64,000 nucleotides of DNA from Pyrrhoderma lamaoense (lineage: Eukaryota; Basidiomycota; Agaricomycetes; Hymenochaetales; Hymenochaetaceae). The position numbers and the translations under genes are program-made. The notes beneath the pieces were generated by a model. The model saw nothing but the letters and a program-made list of their open reading frames with translations, was not told the DNA's origin and ran no database searches. Positions 50,156 through 62,942 of the stretch are shown piece after piece (the stretch's first letter is position 1; every line of letters starts with the position of its first letter). Location: NCBI GenBank assembly GCA_002794735.1, contig NBAZ01000003.1, positions 1,178,001 through 1,242,000 on the forward strand. Reading direction: 5' to 3'.

Positions 50156-50335
50156 TAGAATATTCACTAGTGGGCGTAAAGCACGGTTGTGTTGAATTAA
50201 AAAACTGTAATTTGAAATTTCTGTACACGTTAGCGTGACGTGTCACAGTGATAAGCTTTGTATTTATTTATGCCCTTGTACTAGAAGCTATGCAACTACC
50301 GCACATCAAGTCATCTTTTCTTAGCCACAACTACC
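50156..50335. promoter_or_regulatory. Compact bidirectional promoter between PIG-U and F-box gene
   Basis: 180 bp separate the divergent starts. A GACGTGTCAC element lies near 50237. Function is inferred from position only. Confidence 0.4.
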
Positions 50336-52118
50336 ATGTCAGAAGCAAGTTCGTTATGGATACCAGCGGAAATATGGGTATTATCTATATACTTCATGTT
50401 TCAATTACAAGCTTACCTTAAGATCCTAGGAAAAGATACTCTCTTATGTTAGTTCCTTAGACTAATTGTTATCTAAAGTAGTTGCTAAATGCAACTTATA
50501 ACTACTCTCTAGATCGGCGGTCGACATGATTTGTCGAAGGTTTCCCGCTTGTCAAAGATCGCATACGCTATCGCGAATCCTTTGGTCTACAAGGAACTAG
50601 AAATCTCGTTTTGTAGATGCTCAGACAAGTACTACGAAAACCTATGCAGGACGTTGACAGAGAATAAAGAATTGGCCGCTCTAGTAAAATCAGTTTTCAT
50701 AGACCTCAAACCTCAATGTCGAATCACGGAGCCCTCATCCAAAGATGACATGCTCCAACAACTAGCTCCCTTCCTTCACGGACTTGGACAATTCCATTTT
50801 GCAGGACAATTCAAAGACGTCCTTGGAAGATTCAAGGGGCCACAAGATTGGCACCAACTTTCCATACATACCCTATCTAAGGAACGCTTCCTCAAAGCAC
50901 TCTCATGTCTAGTAAATGTTGAACGTTTGACTGTAAGGATCCTTATCTACTCTACTGATGCAGAAATAAAATATTTTTATTCCTTGAAAGTATGTTCTTG
51001 GGAGATATCAGCAAGGATCCTCCATTCTAGTGGCGCTACTCAGGGCGCTCCCTCAACGAGTCATTGATCGCCTCCACTACTTAAAAATTGGTGATACGTG
51101 CACAGAGTTTCTTCCGGGGGCAGTAATTCCATCAAACTTGACTACCTTGGATCTCGCCTACGTTGGTTTAGACGACGAAATGCTATGCTCAATCATTTCT
51201 CAAAATAGTGCTTGTCTTGAAGTATTGACTCTTCAATATGTTGTAGAGAGGACGCAGACGTCATTACTTTCCGGTTACAGAGGTGGGCCACTGAAGAAGC
51301 TTAGAGCTTTCACGACTATTGGACCTCATAAAGTCGCATCTAGTGGACTGATTCAAATTTTTGGAAGGGAATCGGTGCTAGAGCAGTTAAAACTTGAGTC
51401 TCTGTCAATGACATCAGCATTGTCCTGGACCACGGTACTAGAGGAACTAGCAGACTATGCATCGCAAGCCTTAAAAACGATGAAAGTGGTTAGTTTCGGT
51501 GCGGCAACGGGATGTTCAATATTTTGGGGAGCTGTAACTCATTTTCTACGCGAGCGATGTGGATCAGACTTAACTACACTAACTATCAATGGGGGAACGA
51601 AAGGACCTTCCGACCCTTTTCCTCCAGAGCTATATGACTACTTACTTGACAATCCCCAACACAAACTCACCTCCTTTATTTTGATGTGGAGAGACCGAGT
51701 AGGATTGCAGGCAGATCAGATCGCTCATCTTTCAAATTTCTGCTCTTCCATCGAGACATTCCACTTCTGTATGGCCTTTCCTATTAACGATAAATCATTT
51801 CCTGCGTCATTATTGACTATGGTGGCTCCTTTCAAGAAACTTCAGAAATTCCACTTGACATTCTTAGCCAGTTCAGTTGAAAACGATGATGAGGAAGAAG
51901 AAGTACAACCATCTGCTTCATATATTCAGGCTATAGAAGAGGTATCCAAAGATATACAAAGGAAAGGTCCATTGTTCGACAAATTTGTACAGACGATAAT
52001 CAAAAGCCATCCCGATTTGGAGGAGATTAGCTGGAGTATCTACAGAAGAGAGACATTTTCTGCTGAAGGTCCTAAAGCATATATTAAGGTGATCAAACGT
52101 CAATTTGCATCAACGTAA
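50336..52118 (+). CDS. F-box / leucine-rich-repeat-like protein
   Basis: Three exons, 50336..50377, 50513..50932 and 50991..52118, give 529 residues. The N-terminus SLWIPAEIW joined to GGRHDLSKVSRLSKIAYAIANPLVYKELE has the spacing of a fungal F-box: LP/IPxEIW, then HDLxxxSxVSK, then the xPxLYxxI helix. The remainder contains irregular hydrophobic repeats (NLTTLDLAYVGLDDEML, ACLEVLTL) that look like degenerate LRRs and would select substrates for an SCF ubiquitin ligase. Such genes are numerous and fast evolving in basidiomycetes. A further short exon inside the 135-nt first intron is possible. The substrate is unknown. Confidence 0.75.
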
Positions 52119-52588
52119 TCGCACGTCTTAATTAATGGAAAATACCAGGTCATCCGCTCGGAGGACAAGGAACACAGTGGTGTGGGTAGCAGAAAAGATA
52201 CTGAAAAGGTATTTAACCAATATCATGTAATGTCCATCTTGGATTTCTCTAATCACCTCCCAGCATTCTGAATATATTGATCTTGGCGCCCAACTGAGAT
52301 CTTATGGGACTACAAACTCTGCGTACCCCTGTTTTATTGGTTCAACAAAGACAACTCTCAATCAAAAACCAGGTTGGCACGCAGAGATGGGTAATCCTTT
52401 CAGCAAGGAGAAGAAGGTCTGTGAATACGCGGATATGTATGTCCATAATCATGAACTTCCTCTCTTCTCGTCAAGACGCCGGGAACTGTAGAACAATAAA
52501 GTAGAATATGTCACGTAACCTGTAACTGGGTATATCAATCACAGCACATAAAAAACTCAAATAAATTATGTATTCTAAGAAAAAATAA
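52119..52588. other. Convergent intergenic region between F-box gene and CLC
   Basis: Contains an ORF of about 66 codons (52304-52504) without support. No other feature is seen. Confidence 0.4.
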
Positions 52589-55500
52589 CTATCTCCTGGC
52601 ATAAAATCCTATCCAGGATGAGATTTTATCCCAAAAATTTAATATAGAAGAGTAAACCTCCTCTAAGAAGTCATCAAGTCCCGCTCGAGAGTTCCAAGAG
52701 GGATTTCCAGTGTTTTCGGTAGCCATAAAGCGTAGAACGTCCTTAACTGTTACAAGACCAACAAGCTTTCCGAGATGTTCGACAAGGACCACGCGGGGAC
52801 TAGAGAACGTTTATCAGCACGTATAAGCCATAATCATTCGGGCCATAGCTTCTTACCCCATACGCTTGAATAGCTGCATCACTACTTCTAAAGGAAGTTG
52901 CGGGGAAACCGTAAGAGGAGTCTAATATTGAATTTTATCTGTCACCCGTCTTTTTTTCCACCGCTGTATTATAAAAACATACTTGGTTCACCCAAGGCCA
53001 GAGTTCAAGTAGCTCCGGGGTAGCTGATTCACTCATAACTCTTGTAAATGCTTCATCATCAATGCCGACAGCAGGTCCAGTAGCAAGGGTCGCTATGTCT
53101 TCCCTGTCGTGCTCGGTAGGGTCGCAATAAAACGAACATCGAGTTGATCCTGTCGCTCCATAGTATCTCTTTGCTCGATCTTCAAAAATGACAGGATAGA
53201 AAAGGGAAATTATGTATCCAGGTTACCAAGATCAGAGTAAACGTAAAAAAAAGAAATACCTATAATGAAACGAAGCTCATTTCGGCCGATGTATCCCAGA
53301 AGTAATCGAGTCTGTCCATTTGAGACAATCGGGAAACCTTTGACATCAGACTGTCGAAGTATATGTTCTGAAGAAAGCGCAAGCGTTGAATTTTGCGAGA
53401 TTAGATTTCACGTCAATCATAAGACATACCTATATCAGAGATACAGAGACTGGAAGCAGATAAGGTATGAAGTTCCGTGCGCATCACACCAGATACTCGA
53501 AAGATCCAAGTAAGTTAGCCGATTGCAATTAATTAACCAGGTAGCACAATTAATTACCTGTGGTATGGAACGCATGGTCATCTTTCTCTAAGAAGGGAAA
53601 GCCATTAAAGCGTATCATTTCATCGGCAATGCCGTTCACGCCTAGGAAGTCTCCGACCGCTTTGGTCACTAAGAGAACAATCTACTAAGGATGTTAATTT
53701 AAAGATTCATGAGAATTTGAAACCCTCACCATAGTCGGAAGGATGTACGTAAGGGCTCCTGTGAGTTCAAACATAATAACAACAACAGTGACAGTTATCC
53801 TCATTATACCACTATGGACACATCAGAAAACGAATGAAGCCATTGATAATCGTGTAAGGCTCGCCTCAAAGCTGCTGCAGCACCAAGGAAGGCATAGGTA
53901 CCAGGAGTAATGCAACCGATATCTGGTGGACACACGGAGAATATGCCAGATTTAGGATAAGCTCTTGAGAAAAGTGATTTATTAATCTCTATTGTTATCT
54001 ATAGGGAATTGGACATACTGATATAGTGCCTTAACCATAATGCCTATCATCCTACCGAATGTAGCACCTATTGCCATTGAAGGTACGAAGATACCCGCCG
54101 GAACCTTACATCCATAGGAGAGAATCACTAAGATGATACGAAGAACGGTCGCTATGAATAGAGAGGAAACCATTCTCCACTGAGCTGAAGTCCTAAAAAG
54201 ATACCTGAGTCGATACAAGTCCACTTTCGTTCATAAAGACAATCACATACTGGCAAAGATTATCGATATCACCTGCAGAGTCACACTCATGAAATAGTAA
54301 TGCTAGACTTTCTGTCATATCAATCCGTAAAAAACGGTTGAAGTAACCGATCATGGCAGTAAGGCATGTTAGTGTAACTGCTTCTGCTATTCCATGTTTC
54401 GCGAGGTGCTTTTTACGAAACGCAGCAACTTGCAGATTGAATTTTACAATAAGAGCACCATAAAGCCCCTGAATAAAGTAAGATGCTTAGATGCCCATCA
54501 AGCAAGAAAGCAAAGGATAAAAAGACCCACCCCAAATATCCCGAGAATAACAAAAAATATTATTTCAAAGAAATGCCAGTCACGATCATAGGTGACCTGG
54601 AAAAGTACAAGTTTCCCTGTTCTGAATGGATTCATGGCCTACAGCGATGTAAGTATATGTCAGAAAAGGTGATAAGATAGATTCACTGCTTACAGACAAC
54701 GTGACAGTCGCTACCAGGGCACAGAGGAAGCTTCTCCACATGGTTTTGATACTAAACACATGGCTCATTTCCTATTGTAATAATTAGAAGTTGTAGATAT
54801 AGCTTATCTACTTTCAGTTTCTCTGACCTCAATTGAAAAAAGCACACCACCTATGGGCGCACCAAAAGCAACGGCGACCCCCGCTGCACTTGCGGCTGTA
54901 ACCATCTCCCGCAGTTTTCCTTTAATAGTATACATTAGACTCGCCTGAGAAAGTCCCTATAGAAGTATATTCACCTTGACTTTTAGCGAAGTTACCGAAA
55001 AGCTTAGCAACAACATAACCCGTACAACAAGCAACATGGACCGATGGACCTTCTTTCCCAACAGACAATCCTGAAGCGATAACTAGGGGCTAGTACATAT
55101 TAATATTAAAAGACGTATGATAGTTAACTAAGATAACTCACTAGAGTGATGCTTTTTATAAACAAAGTCGTAAATCCTAGGTATCCCCTCATTATAAAAC
55201 CGGCAAGAATACACTTAATCTCCGAGATTCCAGAGCCGGCTGCATATTTCGCGAAAGCTTTTACTAGGTGTGATGCGATGAAAGAAAATAGTGCCTATAT
55301 GAACACAAGTTATATCTCTCTGAACTTGAAACTCAAAGGAGGCTTACGGCAAACATGATATATATCAACCAACGTGCGAGGCCAACAGTACTCCAGGGAT
55401 GCCACGAGTCACATCCTTCTTCGTCCGCCTCTATTTCCCAGCAGCAAAATTGTTGATTTAGCCACCACCCGTCTGAGCAATAACCCATTTTTATGTCTGA

Positions 55501-56001
55501 CAACCATTCCGTGACGATAGAAATTAAAGCTGCATTGATACCTATACATACACCTATCACATATTTGTCAAGCTTCTATAAGCGATATTATGAGGCTACT
55601 AGCTTCACCTGCAAGGCTGACTACAAGCCAAGTCTGTGATGCTACTATTGCTTTCAAGAGTTGTGCCCATAACCATGACAAGGTGATTTCGCCATTGGGC
55701 CCTCGATGAGATGATTCTACAGCCCTAGACGTTCTGAGCCTGCGTTTTCGTTCCAAGATAGAATCTTCGATCCAGTCTACACGTAGTATACGTAAGCTTA
55801 CACATACTCTATGAATTTCTATATAGCACACCTATAGTTGTGAAATCCTCATATCGACTGAAAGTTATAAGTTCAACTCTCAATGTTTGAAAAGTTGAAG
55901 ATTATATGATATACACACCTAAGTTGCTCTATCAGGACGTCTTCAGAGTTTAAAGCGATAGTCTCCTGTTCGTGGCTAGGACCCTCTCTTTCAGATTCCA
56001 T
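52589..56001 (-). CDS. CLC-type chloride channel/transporter (Gef1-like)
   Basis: Nineteen minus-strand exons from 55919..56001 to 52589..52799 give 794 residues with every phase closing. Key segments: [29 protein letters not shown] (anion-binding loop, residue ~180), GKEGPSVH with the gating glutamate (~222), [19 protein letters not shown], and [17 protein letters not shown]. Two CBS domains follow at about residues 585-640 and 703-760 ([13 protein letters not shown]). Fungal Gef1-type CLCs work in Golgi, endosome or vacuole membranes in ion and copper homeostasis. The presence of the gating Glu fits a Cl/H exchanger as well as a channel. The intron between exons 12 and 13 has a GC donor at 53864-53863. 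The gene is divergent from the SDR gene. Confidence 0.95.
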
Positions 56002-56467
56002 GTATACACATTCCAAACGTTGCTAGCGACAATTGGATTGGCGCGTCTGTCACTCTGCACCCCCGTCACAATTTCATTAGTTGTGCCTGATGGATGTCAC
56101 ACAGGTTTTATTAAACCAAATACTTGAGATAGACTCAGACTGTCACTATGACATGCAATATTGCTCACCCTCATTTTACTCACGGTGTCTAATCTATGGT
56201 GCTCAGGGTTACTAGAATCAGTATATTCATCGGCTTTATGATTAAAAATGGACTTCCTGAGCTTCCTGTCTCTTTCTGTTCCTTCCCGAACGGCACGGGG
56301 CAAACAGCGGAAATGATGTATCCATCAATGATATTTATAAGAAATCTAGATCAATCATTCGTGTTATATTTGTGATATGGGAATCATTTTGTCCCTCGAA
56401 CTTCACTCAGACTTTAACAAAAGTAAAAGACGATTGCATTCCTATTCATACTTGTCAAACTCCATCC
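56002..56467. promoter_or_regulatory. Divergent intergenic region between CLC and the dehydrogenase
   Basis: No gene seen. A short in-frame upstream extension of the dehydrogenase ORF reaches 56372 but lacks family support. Confidence 0.4.
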
Positions 56468-57972
56468 ATGGCCTGTGTTATACCAGATGATACTTTTCAC
56501 GATTATGTGGACCGCTTGAAGGGCCAGACCGTAATTATTACAGGTAATTTGACCATCCTCAATACACGTTTTACGGTCTACTCACCCACAAACGCAGGCG
56601 CAGCTAATGGCATCGGGAAAAGAGCAGCCCTAAGCTTCGCAGCGTTTGGGTATGTTATATTACGTATTTATATGGCCAATGAGAAAACGCTCAATGACCC
56701 AAAGTGCAAATGTCGTAATAGGAGACCTGGATACCGATGGAGCTGCAAAGACTGTGACAGAAATTGTTAACAGTGGAGGGTAGACAATATCCCTTCACTC
56801 AACCAATCCGTCCTTGACTATATTTCCGTGCAGGAATGCGAGTTTTCAATCATGCAATGTCGTTGTGTATGAGGACCTTCTTTCTCTATTTGATTTCGCG
56901 ATGAAGACATATAGTCGAGTTGATGTAGTGGTAGGTTCAGTATTCAACCTTATTAGTAATAAAAAGGCACACTACTAAAAGCAACGTAGATCCCCAATGC
57001 TGGAGTTGCAGAAGTTGGGAGTCTCACGGATGTAAGACTCGACGAAAAAGGAAAACCAATAAAGCCTACAACGAAAACGATAGAGATTAATCTTATTGGT
57101 GTCACTTATAGTACGTCTGTGGAAGTACAAACACGCGAACGATCTTCTCACTGCTTGCAGCGATCCAATTGGCATACTACTTTCTTAAGCTTAATAAAAA
57201 TCCAGATTCCTTAAGGCGCTTGGTACTAGTTGGGTCTATGGGTTAGTAATCATATTTATCGACTTGTCGGAGGTTTATTCTTACAATTGCATAGCATCTA
57301 TCATGGGTATGCCTGGGGCGCCTGTTTACTCGGCTTCAAAGCATGCAATTCTGGGTCTTATGCGTGCACTTAAACAAGAGTTCGAGATTTCCCACCTACA
57401 TATTACTACTGTTTGCCCTTGGTTTGCTGGTAGGTTGATCCTTGTTTTATATTCATCATGTAAAACTAATTTCTCGCAGACACTGCTATCCTTCCAGGAG
57501 AATTCAAAGCTTTCATGACGGGTATACCCTTTGTCTCTGTAGAAAAAGTTTCGAGGACTATAATACTAGCTGCAACAGACCCTGCTCCAGAATCTCATGG
57601 AGCGGCTTATACTATTCCAGATGAACGACAGGTCATCCGAATCGCCCATCAGGAAATCAATGACGGCGTTTACTTGCTACTTTCTAACCGAGTCAAACGA
57701 TTAATGGGGTAAGCTTGTCTTTCAGTTTGTCTTCACAGTTAGTGGGCTAACGTGCTTACAGTATTAGACAAACTATGAACACAGCCAAAGGAATTCTTAG
57801 TCTTATCTTCAGGTCTCTTATTTTCAAAGTACTTTTATTCTTTTCGTTTTTTATAAAGGCTACCAATATGGACTCCAATGATTTCAAGTTCCACGTAAAC
57901 CAGTTGTTATCTCAATGTCTACTTATACAATTTTGTCCAGACTCATGCACGAAATGTCTTATTCTGACCTGA
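56468..57972 (+). CDS. Short-chain dehydrogenase/reductase (SDR), probably membrane-anchored
   Basis: Nine exons: 56468..56543, 56598..56649, 56705..56779, 56834..56930, 56990..57110, 57161..57241, 57295..57429, 57480..57708, 57762..57972. About 358 residues. The classical SDR fold is visible: TGGAANGIGK (NAD(P) loop), GDLDTDGAA after strand 2, PNAGVAEVG, catalytic Ser in LVGSMAS and YSASKHA (Tyr and Lys), and CPWFADT. The C-terminus becomes hydrophobic (LFRSLIFKVLLFFSFF-like), which could be a tail anchor. That end is uncertain: a 46-nt T-rich segment at 57813-57858 has GT-AG borders, and removing it gives a shorter tail ending at 57898. The substrate cannot be read from sequence. Confidence 0.85.
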
Positions 57973-58673
57973 TAGATAGTCTTTGACCACATACTGGAAC
58001 ACGTATATAAAACTTTTTTAAGCTCGGTAGGCGAATGCAATCAGGTCTGTTGGTTGAAACGCATCCCGTATACAACATGATTTGGAGGTTTCCATATTAG
58101 GAATTAACCTATAAGAAATTTATTTTTATCTATCGGTATTAACGTCTACCAAATATGCATGTGTTCTTGTTGTGTTTACTCTGACTCATGCGTGTGGTCG
58201 AAAGAATATGTGATCGCAAGGTTGAAGATTGTTTGTTATACATCACATTATAATACATATTAAGCATAGTCGCATTATTTCTTCTGCGTCGGTCATCACT
58301 ATATACGTACATAGCCATCCTTCGTCTCTCTTCATAACCGCATCAACAATTTAGATACAATACTGACACTATCTACTTGACAACAGCGTATCAGCACCCG
58401 CCACAAAGCATCATGCCAATTAACAGTGTAGCCTGGACGACTGGGTCATTACAGACCAAGCATGTGACTCTAGATGGGAAGAAGGTTGTCTATGGGGCCC
58501 CTTGGCACAAAAGTTCAACGATGTTCAGAGTCTTCATGCTCTTCCTGGTTGTGGTTGTTAAGACAGATACTGAGGACACCGGTCCATATGAAAGCAAAGA
58601 AGCATGATTATTCTGATATATCCTCCCTACAACTCTGTTTGTATTTATAATGACGTGCAAAAATGAAAACCAC
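57973..58673. other. Intergenic region with one unsupported small ORF
   Basis: An ATG-initiated ORF of 64 codons runs 58413-58607 (MPINSVAWTTGSLQ... with a short hydrophobic VFMLFLVVVV segment). It has no recognised relative and may be spurious. The rest is AT-rich. Confidence 0.35.
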
Positions 58674-59591
58674 TTACTTTCTACGACTATTCTGTACTCT
58701 GATGAAGAGCCAATCTACGGCTGCATTCACTCCAGTTCTTGAGAGTCATTGTCAGACGATTTGATAAACCATTGATTTTCTAACATACCCTTCCAAGGCA
58801 GATACAGCCATTACATCGAGACTAGCAAAACGTTCTTGTCGCTGGTCTGCTTGTTCTCCATAGGTACGACGAGCACTATCCCTCTTTCCTTGAGACCACT
58901 GCTCATAGCTTTCACGGATCTCTTCCACAGACAGACTATTTGGGGCGTCTTGCTTGTTTGCAAGAAGTAGTAATGGTACATGAAGTATTTTCGGTGAAGA
59001 AAGCACTGAATCTAAGTATAATTAGGAATGGGGAGATGGGTACCAAGACAGAGAAAGTACCAAAAACCTCCCATCCTTCATTAAGACGTTCCCTGTCTGC
59101 AGCATCAATAATGTAAACGACAGCGTGACAATCATCATAGTATTTGTGCCATATGTTCCTTATCCCAGATTGTCCACCAAGATCAAAGAATTGTAAGATG
59201 GCCGAAGGAAGAGTTATCTTGCCCACTAGTTTAGAGATTTACCGAATTCACAAAACTAATATTCTTTTATAGGCAGTATACGTAGTCAACTTACTATTCT
59301 GTCCTACTGTGGGACCGATCTTATCAGGAGAAAGACCCGGTACTCCTGTGTAATGGCTCTTCACCTTCTCCAAGAAAGTCTAATCATACAAGGACAGTAG
59401 TTGTTCAGGATTCTTATGTTATTTACAAAGTAGATGCAGCTCACTGTTTTACCAGCGCCATCAAGACCGAGAATGATAATTGAAAATTCCTCTTTTCTTA
59501 GAGGCAGGTGTTAATCATGATGCTCTATAGAGAATTATTATATTGCATACTGAGTTAGATATTCATGAAGTCCCTTGAGGAGATGATACAT
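58674..59591 (-). CDS. ARF-related GTPase (ARFRP1 / yeast Arl3 type)
   Basis: Six minus-strand exons: 59551..59591, 59445..59496, 59295..59379, 59061..59225, 58789..59011, 58674..58737. 209 residues. It starts MYHLLKGLHEYLTQKEEF, as ARFRP1 does, and has P-loop GLDGAGKT, switch 1 PTVGQN, switch 2 FDLGGQSGIRNIW, NKQDAP for guanine, and SALEG. There is no myristoylation Gly2, which also fits Arl3/ARFRP1, whose N-terminus is acetylated. It recruits golgins to the trans-Golgi through Arl1 (family knowledge). It is divergent from VMA16 across 246 bp. Confidence 0.95.
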
Positions 59592-59837
59592 GAGTGCTCA
59601 TTCGAGTTTTAGTTTGAAATAAATTGGTATAGCTTGAGTTTAATGGTTACATTCAATTAATGCTGTTGTGCACATCTTGAAGCCCGCCGATCTCGAAGTT
59701 GCATCCATTTCTGGTAACTTATATTGGTGCTCGCCACGAGAAGTGTTTCCTACCGCCAGTACTGGTTAATTTGAACGTTCATTGAATTATACCAGTCAGA
59801 ATATATCTCCCTGAGGGAACGAGAAGATTCCCAAAAA
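59592..59837. promoter_or_regulatory. Bidirectional promoter between ARFRP1-type GTPase and VMA16
   Basis: 246 bp between divergent starts of two endomembrane genes. No specific site could be assigned with confidence. Confidence 0.45.
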
Positions 59838-60863
59838 ATGGGGCTCGGACTATACTATAGCTTTGGACTACCTACCTTCGTCGTGATTGTTATTGCTTTA
59901 TACCTTTTGTTCACTGGTATGTCAGTTTCATATTCACTCCAACGCGCGTTATGGCCCGACGGAATAAACTCTTTTCCATATTTAAACAGGCTCAGGTGAA
60001 GCATTCAATGTCGGCCGGTTTCTTGAAGAGACGAGTCCTTATGTTTGGGCTTCTACGGGGATTGGCTTATGTATTGGATTGAGTGTCCTAGGGGCGGGGT
60101 GGTATGTGACTTGGCATTACTTGTTCTGACTAGAAGACAAGAATTGACTTCACCTTTCAAGGGGTATCTTCATTACCGGAGCATCAATCCTTGGGGGAGG
60201 TGTCCGTGCTCCACGTATTCGCACAAAAAATCTTATCAGGTTTGTTCTTACTCTTTCGCAAGGCCCCAACAATTCTGAGGTTGTTCATCAACGTATAGTA
60301 TCATCTTCTGTGAAGTTGTGGCGATTTATGGTGTTGTAAGCTCCAGTTACGATTCGCATGCGTCACAGCTCTAACTGATATCTATAATGAAGATAATGGG
60401 GATTGTCTACTCTGCTAAGATTGCTGCTGTGAGTGAGGCGAATCTCTACACCAGAGATAACTATTACACTGGTAAGTGTAATCTACTAATATAATAACCG
60501 TGTTCGGCCGATTAAATCTACACTTCAAGGCTTTGCAATCTTTTGGGGTGGTCTGACTGTTGGACTGTGCAACTTACTCTGTGGTGTATCTGTCGGTGTC
60601 ACCGGTTCAACCGCCGCTCTGGCTGACGCCGCAGATCCGAACCTTTTCGTGAAAATTCTTGTCGTGGAGGTCTTTGGCAGTATTCTTGGATTGTTCGGAT
60701 TAATCGGTATGTGCTCACTGTCTTGGTCTCCTTTCCTTACTCACCTACTCGTTAATTACCCTTAGTTGGATTGTTAATGGTTGGGAAAGCAAGCGAATTC
60801 ACCGCTGCTGCAGGAGCTGCAAGTACATCACCGATAGCTCAGTACATGCATACAGAGCTATGA
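59838..60863 (+). CDS. VMA16: V-type ATPase proteolipid subunit c'' (VMA16)
   Basis: Seven exons: 59838..59916, 59990..60101, 60162..60239, 60299..60335, 60393..60471, 60530..60706, 60766..60863. 219 residues, the normal length of c''. It shows five hydrophobic segments: an extra N-terminal one ([13 protein letters not shown]), then two c-type hairpins. [31 protein letters not shown], and the membrane glutamate in [12 protein letters not shown] mark it as c''. A second Glu lies in [14 protein letters not shown]. The subunit sits in the Vo ring that moves protons in vacuole, Golgi and endosomes. Confidence 0.96.
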
Positions 60864-61314
60864 ACTAGTTTTTAAAGGTCGGAAGATATGACGCTATACA
60901 TATCTCTTGCTGATCCTTTTCAGACATTGCTTATTACCCTCAGATGTTCATACTACATGTTGTTATTTAATTAATGCAAATTCTTCCAATCTCTAATTCA
61001 CAATGAAAAAACTGATCTAGTGGGGTTTTCGACAAACTACTAGATCCTAGAACTTGTCTATCTATACGACAACTCCCAGGAGAAGGGTGGTTTAACTTTT
61101 TATCACCTTGGCTAGAAGCAGTTCTACCCCACATGACTTCCCAATTCTACTGTACAATACTATTGTGATCTGACCCTTGGTGTTTCGGAGATGAACTTCT
61201 GTGTTTGGGGACCGTATTTACACTGGATTTAGTCGGTTGGGCGCTATGACTTTCAGCGAGTAGGATGAAGTAAGTATCGTCCATAAAAAAATCCCAGATT
61301 AAACACGAAGGGCC
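60864..61314. other. Convergent intergenic region
   Basis: 3' flanks of VMA16 and the unrecognised gene. Nothing further seen. Confidence 0.4.
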
Positions 61315-62942
61315 TCACCTTAAATTTGGGCTTGCGGGACGAGCGTTACTGGCACATTCAGCTCTGGTCCTACTGGCTGATTTTCTGGATTCTCTAGATG
61401 AGTTCGTCTCGGTTGTGACGAATTTCTTTGGTCTAGGATGTCTTTGAGGAGGTTTAATAACTGCCTTTGATTGTCTCTCCTTATGTTTCTCTGCGCCTTT
61501 ATCTTCTCCCGGTATCTCAGCGGTGGATGCACAGGCAATCGGGGCAGTGGATGTACTGGTGGCGGCGTGAACAACATCTTTCTTCTCAATCGTCTTTGGT
61601 CTACGTTTTGTTTGAAGAGCTTTTGCAAGATCTGTAGAACTTGTTTGTGCACTTCCTCTGTGGAAACTCGGGAGTGATGCAATCGATCTCGTGAGTGGGT
61701 TGGAGATTTCTTGTGAGAGTGTCGATGAAGAGCTAGACGCTGGACTTGTAGTGAGGCTGTGCATCGAGGATGCCATACTGACAAGCCACTTTCTTACTGG
61801 ATTTAAATTCGGTTCGGAAGGAGTACCAGGGACCTCGGATAATGAGACGTTTGAGCTGTTATTTTCGAGGACTCCATTTACAGTGCTACCGATACAAGCG
61901 TGTGGAATCACAGCAATTCCTTTCTTGATGAGGGTAAGGACGTCCTTCCGATACTTTTTGTCATAGTAGACGGGTTCTTTCTTGAAGTATCCTTTAATCT
62001 CATTCATATACAGGAGGTCATTGTCCTCTTTGAACTTAAGAAGTTCAAGAGCCTTTCTCGCTGCTTGGTTATAGTTATATCCCTGAGCTCTGGTTAAGCA
62101 AAAGTCTCCGCATCTCTTGTGTTCTGGCGACCCGGGTTTCAAGCATACTATACATGAAACAAATTTACTTCAATTAGCATGTGCTCATTATGCTTTAAAG
62201 GGGTGTTGTAGGTAAGTACTAACGCATAAGTAGATAACGTTTAGCTGCAAGTTTCCCTTCTTTTATCGGATCTCTTCCCTGTTCCTCATACTTCACGTAG
62301 AGATCATCTGAAATTAACTCGAAATCTGTCCCAGAATAGTGTTTACTAATATCTGTAATAGTATATGAGCTTTATATTTAGCCTACTAAGTGGTTAATGG
62401 GACAAACAAGACTCTAATTCGGCCATAGCGTTTTTGTCTTCTTCACATTCCACTTGAAGTTCCTCGGTAAGTTCTGTCAAGGCCTTAGAAGCGATTTCAT
62501 CCAAATCGTCACCAATAAAGTGATGCGTCTTGCGAGGTACTCTATACAACCTATTTCTTACAAGGACTAGATATAAAATCAGAGATGGATTCACTTAGCT
62601 TCCATCTTATTCTCATTTACCTTCACAAATATACTTTTGACCGGGAGTATACCTATCGTATTTACTGAATAGGGCAATTTTGTCTTCGTAATGATCATCT
62701 AAGACTAGAGAAAAAAAGTGAGTAAAGATATCAAAAGGGTTAATGATCTGGAGTTTGATCACCGTATAATTACATTTCTGTAGGACCTGCCTTGGTGTCG
62801 GCTTTTCCTCTGGTTCTGGAGAACCAGGCCCGGTTTGGGAAACTGCTTTCCCTTTTTGGCTGATATCGTGGTGCTGGCGGGAATTACCAGTAAGAGGCGA
62901 ATTTACGGTATCCTTGGGTCTTAAACTGTGGTTTCCTGGCAT
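61315..62942 (-). CDS. Unrecognised protein with a Cys/His-containing helical core and disordered C-terminus
   Basis: Five minus-strand exons, 62774..62942, 62653..62704, 62408..62550, 62224..62352 and 61315..62147, close in phase at 441 residues. I do not recognise the family. Residues 1-55 are polar and disordered. Residues 58-260 look folded: DDHYEDKIALFSKYDR, HHFIGDDLDEIASKALTELTEEL, CLKPGSPEHKRCGDFCLTRAQ, and YDKKYRKDVLTLIKKGIA. The C-terminal 170 residues are Ser/Thr/Lys-rich (SSSSSTLS, RRPKTIEKKD) with several basic clusters, so a nuclear protein is possible. Three cysteines and one histidine are closely spaced in the CLKPGSPEHKRCGDFC block. The gene converges on VMA16. Confidence 0.65.
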
